Assembly: GCF_900497805.2 (NCBI RefSeq)
Contig: NW_020954610.1
Coordinates: 16,586,535 to 16,650,534, forward strand
Direction of reading: 5' to 3'
DNA: 64,000 nucleotides
Source of the DNA: Vombatus ursinus
Taxonomy: Eukaryota; Chordata; Mammalia; Diprotodontia; Vombatidae
Numbering within the stretch: position 1 is the stretch's first letter; each line of letters begins with the position of its first letter. The notes below the pieces were generated by a model, which saw nothing but the letters and a program-made list of their open reading frames with translations, was not told the DNA's origin and did no database searches. Shown piece by piece: positions 11,985 to 23,960 of the stretch. The position numbers and the translations under genes are program-made.

Positions 11985-12600
11985 CCTACCCATTGCTTCT
12001 GGTTTTTCCCTCTGGGAACAAAAGGAAAAAGGTCTAGTCTCTCAAAAAATATCCCTTCAAATACTTAAAGAGAGCTATCTATCACATTTTCCCTCATCCC
12101 CATCCCCACCCCCTGAATCTTGACATGGGATTAAGGTTCTCCACCATCCTGGTTTCCCCTCTTCTGGACATTCTTCAACTTATTAATGTCCTTACCATGG
12201 CTCTCAAAATTGAACACACTATTACACATGAGGTCTGACAAGGGCAGAGTACAGTGGGATATCACCTACCATTCCTGGAAACTATTCCTTTTTTAAATGC
12301 AGCCCAAGATTGCATCAGCTTTCTTAGCTGCCACATCACACTACTAATATATGGAGCTTGCTAAGCACTCAAATTCCCAGATCTTTTTCAGAACAACTGT
12401 TGTCTATCCATAACTCTCCTTATGAAGTCGTTTCTGTTGTTTTGGTACCCAAGTGCACTTTACATTTATCTCTACTGAATTTCATCTTCTTAGTTTCAAC
12501 CCAACTCTCTAGCTGACATGTCTCTAGTGCTCTATCCTGTCAAGATTGTTTTGTTTGCTGACCCCATCATCTAGCATGTTAACAAAACTTCCTGCCTTGG
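11985..12600 (-). mobile_element. L3/CR1 LINE fragment, antisense
   Basis: Reads 'aggtctgacaagggcagagt', 'gcagcccaagattgcatcag' and 'tacatttatctctactgaat', the reverse of the highly conserved CR1/L3 region of ORF2. Confidence 0.85.
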
Positions 12601-13190
12601 TGCCCTTTGTACAAAGGAGCATGCATTCTACTAGGTGGTTACATCATGCACACAGATGAGTACATATACGGTAAACACAAAATAAATATGCATTGGTTGG
12701 GTAGGAATTCAGAAAAGCCTTTGGAAAGATGAATAACACTGAAAGGATTTAGGGCCTCCAAGAGGAGATGGTGGAAAAGAAGGAGCATTCTAGGTAGGAG
12801 GGACAGCTTTTCAAAGGCAAAAAAGTGGGAGATGGAATGTTGCATGCATGGAACAGCAAGAAGGCCAGTTTGGCTGTTACATAGAGTACAAGAGGGGAAA
12901 CAATGTACTATCAGCCTGGAAAGACAGGCTGAAGTGAAGGCTTTAAAATGCCAAACAGAGGAGTTTGTATTTTGTATTAAGGGCAATGGGGAGCCACCAA
13001 AGCCTCCTGAGCAGAGGACTGACATTGTCATACCTATACTTTGGAAATATTAATGTGGTAGCTGTGTGGATGATGGATTGGAGGCAGGGAGATCTATTAG
13101 AAAGCTATTGATGTTATTTGGGCAGTAGGTGATAGAGGGTTTGACCTAGACTGGTTGTAGTATTAACAGAGAGAAGGGGATAAATGGGAA
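12601..13190 (-). mobile_element. L2 LINE 3' region, antisense
   Basis: Contains 'ggagccaccaaagcctcctg' and 'aggaatttg-like' reversed L2 blocks in order with the copies at 7.1, 11.4 and 16.3 kb. Confidence 0.7.
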
Positions 13191-13214
13191 AAATAATGAG
13201 GAAGACTAGAGAGG

Positions 13215-13410
13215 GGAATCATAGAATCAAGGACTTAGAGCTAGAAGGGACCTTAGAAATCAAGTCTAATACCCTTATTTTATAGGAAACTGAGGCTGAA
13301 AGGGGTTAAGTAACTGACCCAGGGTCACATAGCTATACACGGCAGGATTTGAACTTAGGTCTTTCTGATTCCAAGCCCAGTCCTCTATACACTATGCAAT
13401 CTAACAGTTG
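13215..13410 (-). mobile_element. MIR-like SINE, antisense
   Basis: 'gaaactgaggctgaaagggg ttaagtaactgacccagggt' (13288-13326) is the reversed MIR core. Confidence 0.8.
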
Positions 13411-13644
13411 ACTCTTACATTGTGAACCTGGGTGCCTAGAAGAATGTTTTTACTCTGGACAGAAATAGGAAAGTTAGTGATGAAGGGGGTTTGGTTTGTA
13501 ATTCCTTAAATAATGCCACTCCTTAGCTTCAAGGAAACCAAGCTCAAGGCTCATTTTCTGCAGGAAGCCTTTTCTGGTATCCCAGCTGGTACCTTCCCCT
13601 CTCAGATTGTTTCTATCTGTTTTGAACATCTGGAATGTATCTAG

Positions 13645-13646
13645 TC

Positions 13647-13681
<35 letters not shown>

Positions 13682-13905
13682 TTTATATATCACTTGCTAT
13701 GTGCTAAGGCACTGTGCTAAGCGCTTTACACTTATTATCTCATTTGATCTTCACAACAACCCTGGGAGGTAGGGGATATGATTATCCTCATTTTACAAGA
13801 TCCAAAGAGGTTAATAACTTGGTAAGGATCATAGAGCAGTAAATGGCAGAGTGAGTATTCAAACACAAGCTCTACCCTAGACCCAGGACTTTTCCCACTA
13901 TACTG
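13645..13905 (-). mobile_element. (ATA)n and MIR/THER-like SINE, antisense
   Basis: An ATA run (about 13648-13680) precedes 'gctaagcgctttacacttat' and 'ctcatttgatcttcacaaca', the reversed 3' half of MIR/THER. Confidence 0.75.
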
Positions 13906-13909
13906 AGCT

Positions 13910-14990
13910 GATAAAAATACTATGATGGTAGAATTTTCTCACTTTAACAAAAAGCCCTATTATATAATAAGAGTGTCATTTCCATTATTGCAAAAATTTC
14001 CTTCTTTTTCCTTCATGACTGTGAAAGTATGATACTTTTCATTAACACAGGTTATGTGCTTTTAAATATTTTTAAGCATAGTATACAAGTCTCTGAAGAA
14101 CTAATATAAGATGCCCTATCTAACTAAAATCAGTTTTTTTATCAGTTATATTATTAATACTTTCTGAAGAAAAAAACTTCTTAGGAAGGAACTCAGCAGA
14201 TTAACAAAAATTTATCACAAAAATAGATTTTTCTTATAATAATGACCTTAATTCTCAATTTTTGTTGTGTTTCCAAAATTTGCATGGCAGGTAAATTTTT
14301 TTAAAAAATTGGATGTTTTCAAATATGCAGATTATTTGACTTGTCATAAATACATGGATATTGAACAGAAATTTCACTTTTCTGCTGAATTTTTTGCTTA
14401 TAGTATATTTGGCAGACTTGTATTCTCTATGAGGCTCTAAGTTCCATGGAGGCAGCACCTGGGAAAGTAGACAATCTCTGATTTACCAATCTGTGACCCC
14501 CAAATGATCTGTGCATATGAAGTTCTTCTTCCACACACATTCTACTGCTTGATCCCACTGGTCCCTCTTCCCTAGTATGTACACCCTCATCCTCATTCAC
14601 TAAAGCTACTGAGTCCAAGAGAAGTAAAATGATTTGCGTAAGGGCAGCAAAGCTTGTCTCTTCGTCTTGTGTTTTTCTTATATTATGGCTTAAATAGGCT
14701 TGCATGGGCTACCTAAGTTATTTATTTACAACATTTCTATGGGAAAAAATATGTGCTAAGTTCTAAACAACTGACTTCTAAATGAACTTTTGGAACATAA
14801 CTCATTAGTGTGTTTGTTTGTATAGGCTGTTTGTATGTATAGCCTTGCCAACAAAGCCTTTTTGTACATTATAAAGTATTTAGATGTATATCCTAGACCT
14901 AGATTAACACTATCTAGCATTTCTTGTGCTTGTACTTTTTCATATCTAGATACACTTCTCCTACAGCAACTGAGCACATGCAAACAGGCA
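13910..14990. other. Intron, nothing recognised
   Basis: AT-rich intron 3' of exon 7. Weak MIR-like text ('gatttgcgtaagggcagc', about 14632) is too short to call. Confidence 0.45.
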
Positions 14991-14998
14991 TTTCTTAC

Positions 14999-15093
14999 CT
15001 GCAAGTAAAAGAGAGTCCAGGGAACTTCGATAGTTTTCTGAACACAGCTCCACCCTGCATTCCTTAGTGTAATTTTCAGCCGGAGGAAAATTA
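14999..15093 (-). CDS. SHOC1: Coding exon 7 of 9 seen (probable SHOC1)
   Basis: A 95-nt exon (1 + 31 codons + 1) with acceptor atatttttcag (AG at 15095-15094) and a consensus donor GCAG|gtaaga. It encodes [20 protein letters not shown] then [11 protein letters not shown]. Two cysteines and charged residues stand out but form no known motif. Because it is short, a simple ORF scan misses it; phase with exons 6 and 8 supports it. Confidence 0.88.
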
Positions 15094-15839
15094 CTGAAAA
15101 ATATTTATATTAAGAAATTTAATTTAATATCTTTAGAATATTTAGAATTTTCTTATTTTTTGTATTACAATATCATAGCTGAGAAAAAGTAAATTTTCTG
15201 AGCCCTTTTTTAACTTTGGAAAATGAGAATACTAATCCCATTTTATAAATGTAAAGACTGAGCTAGAAAGGACATTTTCTAATTCAGGTAGCCGATATAC
15301 TGACAAGAAGTCTTTACCCCTCAGTCATCTTCATGAATGATGGTGTCAAGAGAGGAGACACTTTTCTCCACTGGTATTTTTGGCATACTCTACTGTCATT
15401 TTTAGCATGTCAATTTAGCTTAACTTTAGGCATTGCTAGTTGAACTAAAAGTTCAGAGACTGGGTCAGATACGATTCTAGTCAATCTCATTGATGCTAGT
15501 ATAGTTTAACTTTAATCATCACATAGTAGAAATGAAAGCTCAAGGCCAGGGCCAGATTTGGAAGATGTTAGAATATTTAATTATCCCATGTAATACAGAA
15601 AATTTGGACATTTTGTGGCAAAAGGAGGCAACCAAGTTTCTGAATATCCAGGTATTTTGATGCTGAATACCTGGAGATTCTGGACTGTGGAAGCAAATAT
15701 ATAAATGATAGGAAGGAATAACAAAAAAGGAGGTGAACTTCTGCATGACATTTTGTGAAGGCAAATCTAAAATGGATGTGCAATTGAGTCATGGGCCAAA
15801 ATATCTTCATGGTTTAAGAATCCATTGGAAGGAGAAGAA

Positions 15840-15935
15840 AAGTTTTCATATTCCATAAGGTAGGGATCATGTCTTTGTATCTCTCACTGTGATTGTCCTG
15901 GTGCTTTGCACATAGTAAATAATAAATACTTGATT
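15840..15935 (+). mobile_element. L2 LINE 3' end fragment
   Basis: 'agggatcatgtctttgtatc' and 'gctttgcacatagtaaataa' match the L2 terminal block. Confidence 0.65.
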
Positions 15936-16014
15936 TTTTGAGGTATAGGGTATTTCATAAAAGAAGAAAGTAGCCTCAGTAATGGGTAACATAGTAAATA
16001 AAATGCATCATACA

Positions 16015-16720
16015 ATTAACCAATCAACAAGTATTTGTTAAGAGTCAGTTACTGTTTTAGGAACTAAGGATATAAAGACAAAAACGAAAGGTTGCTGTTC
16101 AACATGTACACATAAGTATATAGGAAATAGAAAATAAATACATGGCAATTTTGGAGAAGAGGAACTAAAAGCTGAGATTGGGGATCAGGAAAATTTCATG
16201 TAGGAGCTCATGTACTGAGCTTTGAAGGAAACTAGACATTCCAACATGTAGGTGAAAAGAAAAGGCCTGGGCAAAGGCACAGAGATGAGAGATGGATTAT
16301 CCTGTATGAGGAACCATAAAGTAGCCAGTTTGACTGGACCAAAGAGGATGTGAAGGAGAACAATGTGTATAAGGCTGAAAAAACAGGTTAGAACCAAACT
16401 GTTAAAGGATTTCAATGTCAAGCAGAAGAATTTGTGATCTTAAAAGCAACAAGAAGCAACTGGAGATTATTGAGCAGGGAAGTGAGACATGGTCAGATTT
16501 GTGCTTTAGAAATGTAACTTTGGTGGTTGTGTGGATTGGAGAGGGGGAAGAGTCTTAACAAAAGAGAGACCAATTAGGAGGCTATTATAATAGACAGGAG
16601 GGGATGAGGGCCTGACAGGGTGATAGTTGTTCATATGAAAAAATGGGATGGATGTGAAGGATATTATAGAGATAAAATTTGAGGGCACAGAGAAGAAAGG
16701 GTGGAGACAGGAATTATTAC
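16015..16720 (-). mobile_element. L2 LINE 3' region, antisense
   Basis: Begins with the reversed tail (aaccaatcaacaagtatttg) and continues through reversed 3' blocks ('gagctttgaaggaaactaga', 'aggaggctattataatagac'). Confidence 0.8.
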
Positions 16721-17193
16721 CCTATGCAAATCTTCAGAGCTCCTTCTCAGGGCATTTATATAGGTCTATTCTCTGTTAGGTCAAAGAATTGAGTTTATGT
16801 CCCTTAAGGCAAATCAAATCAGCATTATCAAATTGATGGTCCCAGTGTAGAATTAGAGAAACTGGGACTCTAGAAGGTTAAATGAGTTGTCCAGAGTCAT
16901 AGATCAGTAGCCTACCCATAACTGTTCTTATGTTCATTTTTGTTATTGGTTATTTCTATCTATTTGTGCAAACAAATGGAGCTATCAATTTCAAAAAGAA
17001 AGTACATTTAGAACATTTTCTTGGAGAATACTATTCTATTTACAGGAGAATGGGGAAAATCATATTTTTTATTCCACATAGGCTAAAAGAACCAGGCAGC
17101 TTTCTCTAGAACATGGGAAAATTTGACCCCACAAAATATATTTAATTAAAAAACAGCATTTTTGGAATAGCATTTTATCTCGTTTTTACTTAC

Positions 17194-17302
17194 ATATTAT
17201 AAACAGGAGAAAGTTGATATGTTCGAAGTCCAGCATGTATCGGATTTACCAGGGAATGTTGGGTTATTAGACATGGAAGAGTAAAAGGCATTTCTAACTC
17301 CC
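17194..17302 (-). CDS. SHOC1: Coding exon 6 of 9 seen (probable SHOC1)
   Basis: A 109-nt exon (2 + 35 codons + 2) between tctttcag (AG at 17304-17303) and AATAT|gtaagt. It encodes [20 protein letters not shown], then [15 protein letters not shown] and two bases of Ile. A second acceptor-like 'cacag' lies 14 nt upstream; using it would add 14 nt and bring a stop into frame, so the inner site is the coding choice. It joins exon 5 to make Gly. Confidence 0.88.
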
Positions 17303-17559
17303 CTGAAAGACACAGGCTGTGAAAAACTAAAACCAAGGGGGAAAAGTCACAATGTGAATGTAAAAATGAATGGGTTTAATTATTATTATGAATTTTCCCC
17401 AGTTATTTTTGTTCATATTATATTAGACAAAGGTAGTTTTAGAAGCACCAATTGATAACTTGACCTAAAAATTAGCATGAATTAAACAAAAATGAAACTG
17501 ATAAAATATATAAAAAAGAAGCTCATGCTGGAGCTAAAACAATTTTGAAGAATCTTTGG

Positions 17560-17815
17560 GGTTGAATTTCAGTGTGGTATAGGGGAAAGAGGGCTGGACT
17601 TGGAGTCAGGAAAGACAGAGTTTGAATTTCACCATTACTTACTAAGTGACATAGGCAAATCATTTAACCTCTGTGAGCCTTAGGTTTCTTTATTCCTAAA
17701 ATGGATACCTCTACTTATATCTACCTTGCATCATAAATCAAATGAAATGATGGGTACATAATCCCCTGTAAACCTTAAAGTACTATATAAATGTTAGCTA
17801 TCACCACCATTATCA
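17560..17815 (+). mobile_element. MIR-like SINE
   Basis: 'ggacttggagtcaggaaaga', 'catttaacctctgtgagcct' and the 'taaatgttagctatcaccac' end are all in MIR order. Confidence 0.85.
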
Positions 17816-18394
17816 TTGTCATATCTCAAAGGTTTCAAAACAATGGAAAAGATTATGGATGGTAGGGATGGCAAAAAGATAATTGAGAAGATATTAGCAA
17901 CTACCTACCCATAGAACTATATCATATCTATACATGTTTTAAAGAGCAGATTAAAGTAATCACCAATAACAGACTTTTCCTCCTAAGAATTTGGCTATGA
18001 AAGGGAGGAAAAACACAGGGAAATAATTAAAGGGGATAGTAGGTTAAGTGAGTTTTTTTTTAAGGACGGAGGAGACTTGGGAGCACTTATAAGCATTACG
18101 GACTTAACCTGTAAATAAATTTATGGAAAGATATAGACTAGGATTGCAAAGGATGAGATGACATGAATGGATTTGTGTTGATAGAAGGGCTCACATGTAT
18201 GAGACTATATATACACATAAATATCTTTATTAAATGTTCATCATTTATCAAGAAAATATCATTTTGCACGCCAGTGCTTTGTACTGATAAATGTGGACTC
18301 TAGCCTACATATTATATGATAAATCGTTAGAACAGGCTATGTGGTCACATAACCTGTGATGCAAGACATCACAGAAAAGTAGCTCTAGATTCAA

Positions 18395-18630
18395 ACTGTT
18401 GTTGTTGTTCAGTCATTTTCAGTCATATCTGACTCTTGATGACCCCACGTGGGATTTTCTTGGCAAAGATACTGACATGGTTTGCCATTTCCTTCTCCAG
18501 CTCATTTTACAGATGAGGAACTCAGGCAAACAGCCTTAAATGATTTGTCCAGGGTCACACAGCTAGTAAGATGAGTCTTCCTGACTCAAGGCCCAGAACT
18601 TTATCTACTGTGCCACCTAACTGCCCCCAA
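18395..18630 (-). mobile_element. Marsupial SINE, long (MAR1-like) form, antisense
   Basis: Starts with (gtt)n, then reversed 'tgacttcagtc'-type text, 'atggtttgccatttccttct', the core, and ends ccacctaactgccccc. Confidence 0.88.
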
Positions 18631-19205
18631 TAACAGGCCCATTTTAATGGTATGGAAGCTTTAATCTGCTCTATTTTTTCTGAACAGGACAAAGTTGACC
18701 CTCCTGAGGCAGCCTGGTAGCCCCCTTCTCTGGGGGCTCATCTTATTGGTGCCAGACTGAGCATGGACATCTACCTCATTGGCTATTGCCCTATTACAGC
18801 TCAGAGTCCTCAAACTCAGGTGATCCACAAACCTTAGCATCCCCCAGTAGCAGTGATTAGAGATGTATACCACACACCCAGTTTATAATTGTTCTTCAAT
18901 ATTTTCACTACAATATTGATCTGTTTTTGGTATTTAGGTGAAATTTTTTTTTGCTGGTTCTCTTACTTTCCCTTATTTTATTTTTTAATCTCTATGACTT
19001 TTCTCTCTCGATTCAGTCTGAATTTAGGTTGGTTAGAATGATCTGTATGAAGGAAAAAAATGAAAAAAGGGAATGGCTTAAAATCAAACTAACTTGAAGA
19101 CTAAGCAAAGACTATATGCAAATACACTGATGTTCTCTTATTCTATAGGCTTAATGACCTTTTGGAAATACTTGGGGAGATCATTGATTTATATAGTAGT
19201 TTTAC

Positions 19206-19307
19206 CTTGTTCACTGCTTTCTACTTCACATTGGTCTTCATTGGTATAAATCCTCTCTGTGGGGTGGTATCCTGTCATAGTTTCATTCTTATACTTGGTA
19301 GGGAGGG
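19206..19307 (-). CDS. SHOC1: Coding exon 5 of 9 seen (probable SHOC1)
   Basis: Acceptor ctttctttttcag (AG at 19309-19308); donor CAAG|gtaaaact. The exon is 102 nt (2 + 33 codons + 1). It encodes [20 protein letters not shown] then [13 protein letters not shown]. The other two frames meet a stop near the start, so phase is unambiguous. Serine/glutamate-rich and probably disordered. Confidence 0.9.
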
Positions 19308-19679
19308 CTGAAAAAGAAAGGTATAAGCTTTACTAATAACAAAAAACACTAATTAGTTTATTTCCCTGCTACAATTTTTAGTGATTCTTCTCCTTCCATC
19401 TCTCCCCACAACAGCATTTAATTTTCTTTATATATAAAACAAACTATTCTGTCTTCCAGAAGCCAGGATTTATATCACTGCTTTCATTAAAAAAAAGACT
19501 TTGCCTTTAATTTTTTTTTTTAACTTTGGTGGCATTGTAGTTTTCATAAGAAAAGATTCACACTCACTATTGTTGGTAGTATTAAAACAATGGCAAATAT
19601 GAATTACCAAAATGTCAATCACTTACCCTTTATGAACAAAACAAAAAGATATCTAGCTCCCATTAATGCAGATAATACC

Positions 19680-19895
19680 TAGAAGGCAGAGTGGTATACT
19701 GTAAAGAGTATTGGAAAAAGCATTAGATTTGCAGTCAGAATACCTGAGTTCTATATCTGGTTCTTTCATTTACTACCTGTATGATCATAGGCAAATCATT
19801 TAACCTTTCTGAGCTCAGTTTCCTTCTCTGTAAAATGAGAGTGTTGAACTAGGGGACTTTTAAGTTTCCTTTCAGTTCTAAATCTATGATCCTAG
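19680..19895 (+). mobile_element. MIR-like SINE
   Basis: 'gcagtcagaatacctgagtt' and 'tttctgagctcagtttcctt' mark a MIR in sense. It lies 370 bp upstream (in transcript terms) of exon 5. Confidence 0.8.
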
Positions 19896-20159
19896 GATTT
19901 ATTAAAAGAGAAGGAAAAGGCATCTAGCAAAGTATCCCTTGCCCTAACTCTGGTTTGGTATCTCATGCCTTCTACAGGTTTTCTGTAAAGGTCAGAGTCA
20001 TCTGAACAACTTTTTATACAAGGTTTACACAAGGTGACTGTGAAAGAAGCTGAGTAAGAAGAAAGATAACCTTTAGCACCTGGATTTGCTTTCACAAAAT
20101 TATTGCCTTTGACTCTCACAACAGCATGAAGTAGGCAAGATGGATATTATCTATTTTCA

Positions 20160-21740
20160 TTTTTCAGATGAGGATACAGTATGCTATAGTGTATATAGTA
20201 CTGATTCGTTTTCGGGAAGACCATGGTAAAGTTTACTTAAACCGAGCCTCAGTTTCCTCACCTGTAAAATGGAGATAATACCTGTAGGACTCACTTCACA
20301 GGATTTTTTTTTAAAAAAAAAAAGTATGCTTCAATCTCTATTCAGACACCATCAGTTCTTTCTCTGGGTATGGATAGCATTTTTCATCATAAGTCCTTCA
20401 GAGTTGTCCTAGATCATTGTATTTTGAGAATAGCTAAGTCATTCACAGCTGATCATCTTGCAACATTGCTGTTACTTTGCATCAACCCATGCAAGTCTTT
20501 CCAGGTTTTTCTGAGAGCATCCTGCTCATCATTTCTTATAACACAATAGTATTCCATCATAATCATATACCATAACTTGTTCAACCATTCTCCAATTGAT
20601 GGGCAAACCCTCAATTTCTAATTCTTTTTCTACAGAAAAGAGTTGCTATAAATATTTTTGTACATATTGGTCCTTGTCCTTTTTGTTTTTATCTCTTTTG
20701 GGATACAGACCTAGTACTGGCATTGCTAGGACAAAGGGTATGCATAGTTTTATAGCCCTTTGGGCATAGTTCTAAATTGCTTTATAGTATGTTGAATCAG
20801 TTCACAAATCCTCCAAAAGTGCATTAATGTCTCATTTTTCCCACATCCCCTCCAACATTTGTCATTTACCTTTTCTGTCCTATTAGCCAATCTAACAAGT
20901 ATGAGGTAGTACCTCAGAATTGTTTTAATTTGCATTTCTCCAATCAATAGTGAGTTATATTTTTTCATATGTCTATTGATGGCTTTGATTACTTCATCCG
21001 AAAACTGATTATATCTTTTCATCATTTATCAATTGGGGAATGGCTCTTATTTTAATAAATTTGACACAGTTCTCTATATGTTAGAGAAATGAGGCCTTTT
21101 TCAGAGAAACTTGCTTTCCCACAGTTACCATTGCTAATTGTATTTCCCTCCATCCTATTCTCTCTTCCCCTGTTTATTCTATTTCAAAATTGTTTTGCTT
21201 CTGACTACCCATTCCCTCAATCTGCTCTCCTTTCTATCATCCCCCCCATCCCCTTCTCCTTCTACTTTCCTGTAGGATAAGATAGATTTCTATATCCCAT
21301 TGTCTGTGTATGTTATTCCCTCTTTGAGCCAATTCTGATGAGAGTAAGGTTCACTCACTGCCCCTCACCTCCCCCCTTTTCCCCTCCACTGTAAAAGTTT
21401 TACTTCACAGGATTTTTGTGAGGTTCAAATGAGATAATAATAATTATAACTTTATATAGCACCTTAAAGTGTGCAAAGAACTTTACATGTTATCTCATTT
21501 GAGCCTCACAATAATCCTGTGAGGTAGATGCTATTATTATTCCCATTGTACAGATGAGAAAACCAAGACTCAAAGATGTTTGGAGATAATATATGTAAAC
21601 TTCTTTGTAAAATTTAAAGAACTATATAAATGTCAGTTATTATTATTTCACCAAGGTCATACAGCTAGCTTCTAGTAGAGGCATCACTTGAACCCAGGGC
21701 ACCTCCAATGGCTGAATCCATTATACTGCCTCCTTCCAAA
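20160..21740 (-). mobile_element. MIR-like SINEs split by an L1 insertion
   Basis: MIR/THER text runs up to 20308 ('acctgtaaaatggagataat') and continues at 21402 ('aggttcaaatgagataataa'), with a second MIR-like piece to about 21740. Between them is an L1 tail flanked by a 16-bp duplication. Confidence 0.75.
20309..21401 (-). mobile_element. L1 LINE, 5'-truncated, antisense, with target duplication
   Basis: Perfect 16-bp duplication acttcacaggattttt at 20293-20308 and 21402-21417. Reversed ORF2 C-terminus (RYYLILVRLANRTEK on the minus strand, about 20930) and 3' UTR are recognisable. Insertion into a MIR gives relative age. Confidence 0.9.
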
Positions 21741-22672
21741 TATTCTTCATTGAACATTGAGTCCTAAACTGGTTTCGAGCTGGTTTCTTGGTACACTTCC
21801 ACTCCTATGGCCTCTGATCCATGTGGTAGGAACTGCTTATTATACCTATTAATTCTCAGGTATTTGTACCTCCTTCCTGGCTATAGCTCAAATAGTTATT
21901 TCTAAAAGCAATGCTGGGGGTGGAGCCAAGATGGCGGAGGGAAAGCAGTGACTTGCTAGAGCTCTCCCCCAAACCCCTCCAAATACCTACAAAAAATGGT
22001 TCTAAACAAATTCTAAACCAGCAGAACCCACAAAAAAACAGAGTAAAATAAATTTCCAGCCCAAGACAACCTGGATGGTTGATAGGAAAGTGCCAGTCTG
22101 GGAGAGGAGCGCAGTTCGGTGTGGGCCGCGCAGGCCACAGCGACCCTGGAGCAGGCCTCAGAGGACTGAATTGCAGGCAGCTGTGGCGGTTTCCAGACTT
22201 CTCAACCCACGAATGCCAAAGACAATTTAGAAGGTCAGTGGGAAAAGTCTGTTACTGCGGTGAGAGAAGAAGCTAGATCTCAGCCACCCCAAGGGCAGCG
22301 GCTGGCTTCTGAGCTTCTGGCCCACAGACTGAGGGGGAATCGAGTGGCTGATCAGAGGGGGATTACAGGGATCTCTTTGCCAGGGCTGAGGCAGGAATCT
22401 TTTGCTTTGCCCATGCTTGGATCTGGGTCACAGTTCTGAGGATCCTAGGGTGAGGAGGAGCGCTGGCGTGGTGGAGCTTGTTGTGGCTGTGGAGAGGAAA
22501 CACCTCGCCCCTTATCATAGCACCTGGGAAGAAGTGACACTTTTCAAGTCCCTAGAAGTATCTTTGAAAACTGCTGTACAAACCCCCAAAGCTTGGGACA
22601 GTACATTCTCCACATTGGAAACAGACTCTTACCATAACAAAGAGTTTAAAACTCAAGTAATTGGTTGGGATC

Positions 22673-23488
22673 ATGAGAAAGCAGCGCAAAAAGAGTCAGA
22701 CTATATTATCTTACTTTGGTGACAAAGAAGATCAAAACATACAACCAGAAGAAGAAAACAAAGTCAAAGCTCCTATATCTAAAACTTTCAAGAAAAATAT
22801 GAATCAGTCCCAGGCCTTGGAAGAGCTCAAAAGGGATTCTGAGAAGCAAATAAGACAAGTAGAGGAAAAACTGGGAAGAGAAATGAGAGTGATGCAAGAA
22901 AATCACGAAAAGCAAGTTAACAGCTTGCTAAAGGAGACCCCAAAAAATACTGAAGAAAATAACACCTTAAAAAATAGCCTAACCCAAATGGCAAAAGAGA
23001 TCCAAAAAGCCAATGAAGAGAAGAATGCCCTAAAGAGCAAAATTGGACAAATAGAAAAGGAAGTCCAAAAGATTACTGAAGAAAATACTTCCTTAAAAAT
23101 TAGAATAGAGCTATTGGAAGCTAGTGACTTTATGAGAAATCAAGACACTGTCAAACAAATCCAAAAGAATGAAAAATTAGAAAACAATGTGAATTACCTC
23201 ATTGGAAAAACAACTGACCTGGAAAATAGATCTAGGAGAGAGAATTTAAAAATTATTGGACTATCTGAAAGCCATGATCAAAAAAAGAGCCTAGACATCA
23301 TCTTTCAAGAAATGATCAAGGAAAACTGCCCTGATATTTTAGAACCAGAGGGCAAAATAGAAATTGAAAGAATCCACCAATCTCCTCCTGAAAGAGATCT
23401 CCAAAGGAAAACTCCTAGGAATATTGTAGCCAAATTCCAGAGTTCCCAGGTCAAGGAGAAAATATTCCAAGCAGCCAGAAAGAAATAA
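22673..23488 (+). pseudogene. L1/HAL1 ORF1 (RNA-binding chaperone), shortened at C-terminus
   Basis: Encodes 271 residues from MRKQRKKSQTILSYFGDKED. Residues about 40-160 form a coiled coil (EELKRDSEKQIRQVEEKLGR and heptads that follow), residues about 185-240 fit the L1 ORF1 RRM (SRRENLKIIGLSESHD; KIEIERIHQSPPER), and the C-terminal domain is cut by a stop: the codon after RKK is TAA where the 55-kb sister has CAA (RKKQFKYY). Reading past the stop, the frame continues through NTIRITQDLAASTLRD to about 23670, so the family ORF1 is about 330 residues. The ORF1 protein of L1 is a trimeric RNA chaperone that packages element RNA in the cytoplasm. The upstream in-frame TTG at 22661 is not the start. 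Confidence 0.85.
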
Positions 23489-23902
23489 TTCAAGTATTGT
23501 GGAAACACAATCAGGATAACACAAGATTTAGCTGCTTCTACATTAAGGGACCACAGGGCATGGAATATAATATTCCGGAGGGCAAAGGAGATAGGATTAC
23601 AACCAAGAATCACCTACCCAGCAAAACTGAGTATAATTCTTCAGGGAAAAATAAAGGTCATTCAGTGAAATAGAGGACTTTCAAGCACTCTTGATGAAAA
23701 GACCAGAGTTCAATAGAAAATTTGATTTTCAAATACAAGACTCAAGTGGAACATGAAGAGGTAAACAGGAAAGAGAAATCATAAGAGACTTATTAAGGTT
23801 GAACTGTTTACATTCCTGCATGGAAAGATGATATTTGTAACTCATGAGACCTTTGTCAGTATTAGGGTAGTTGGAGGGAAAAAATTATATGCATGTATAT
23901 AT

Positions 23903-23960
23903 AGACAGATAGATAGATGGATAGATAGATAGATGGATAGATAGATAGATAGATAGATAT
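23903..23960 (+). repeat. (GATA)n/(GATG)n microsatellite
   Basis: Tetranucleotide array inside the 3' UTR of the HAL1-like element; the sister copy at 57.23 kb has only 'atatatagacagag' there, so it grew after insertion. Confidence 0.9.

Noticed and set aside
23903-23960. CRISPR-like repeated array
   Set aside because: Plain GATA/GATG microsatellite in a vertebrate genome; no repeat-spacer structure anywhere in the window.
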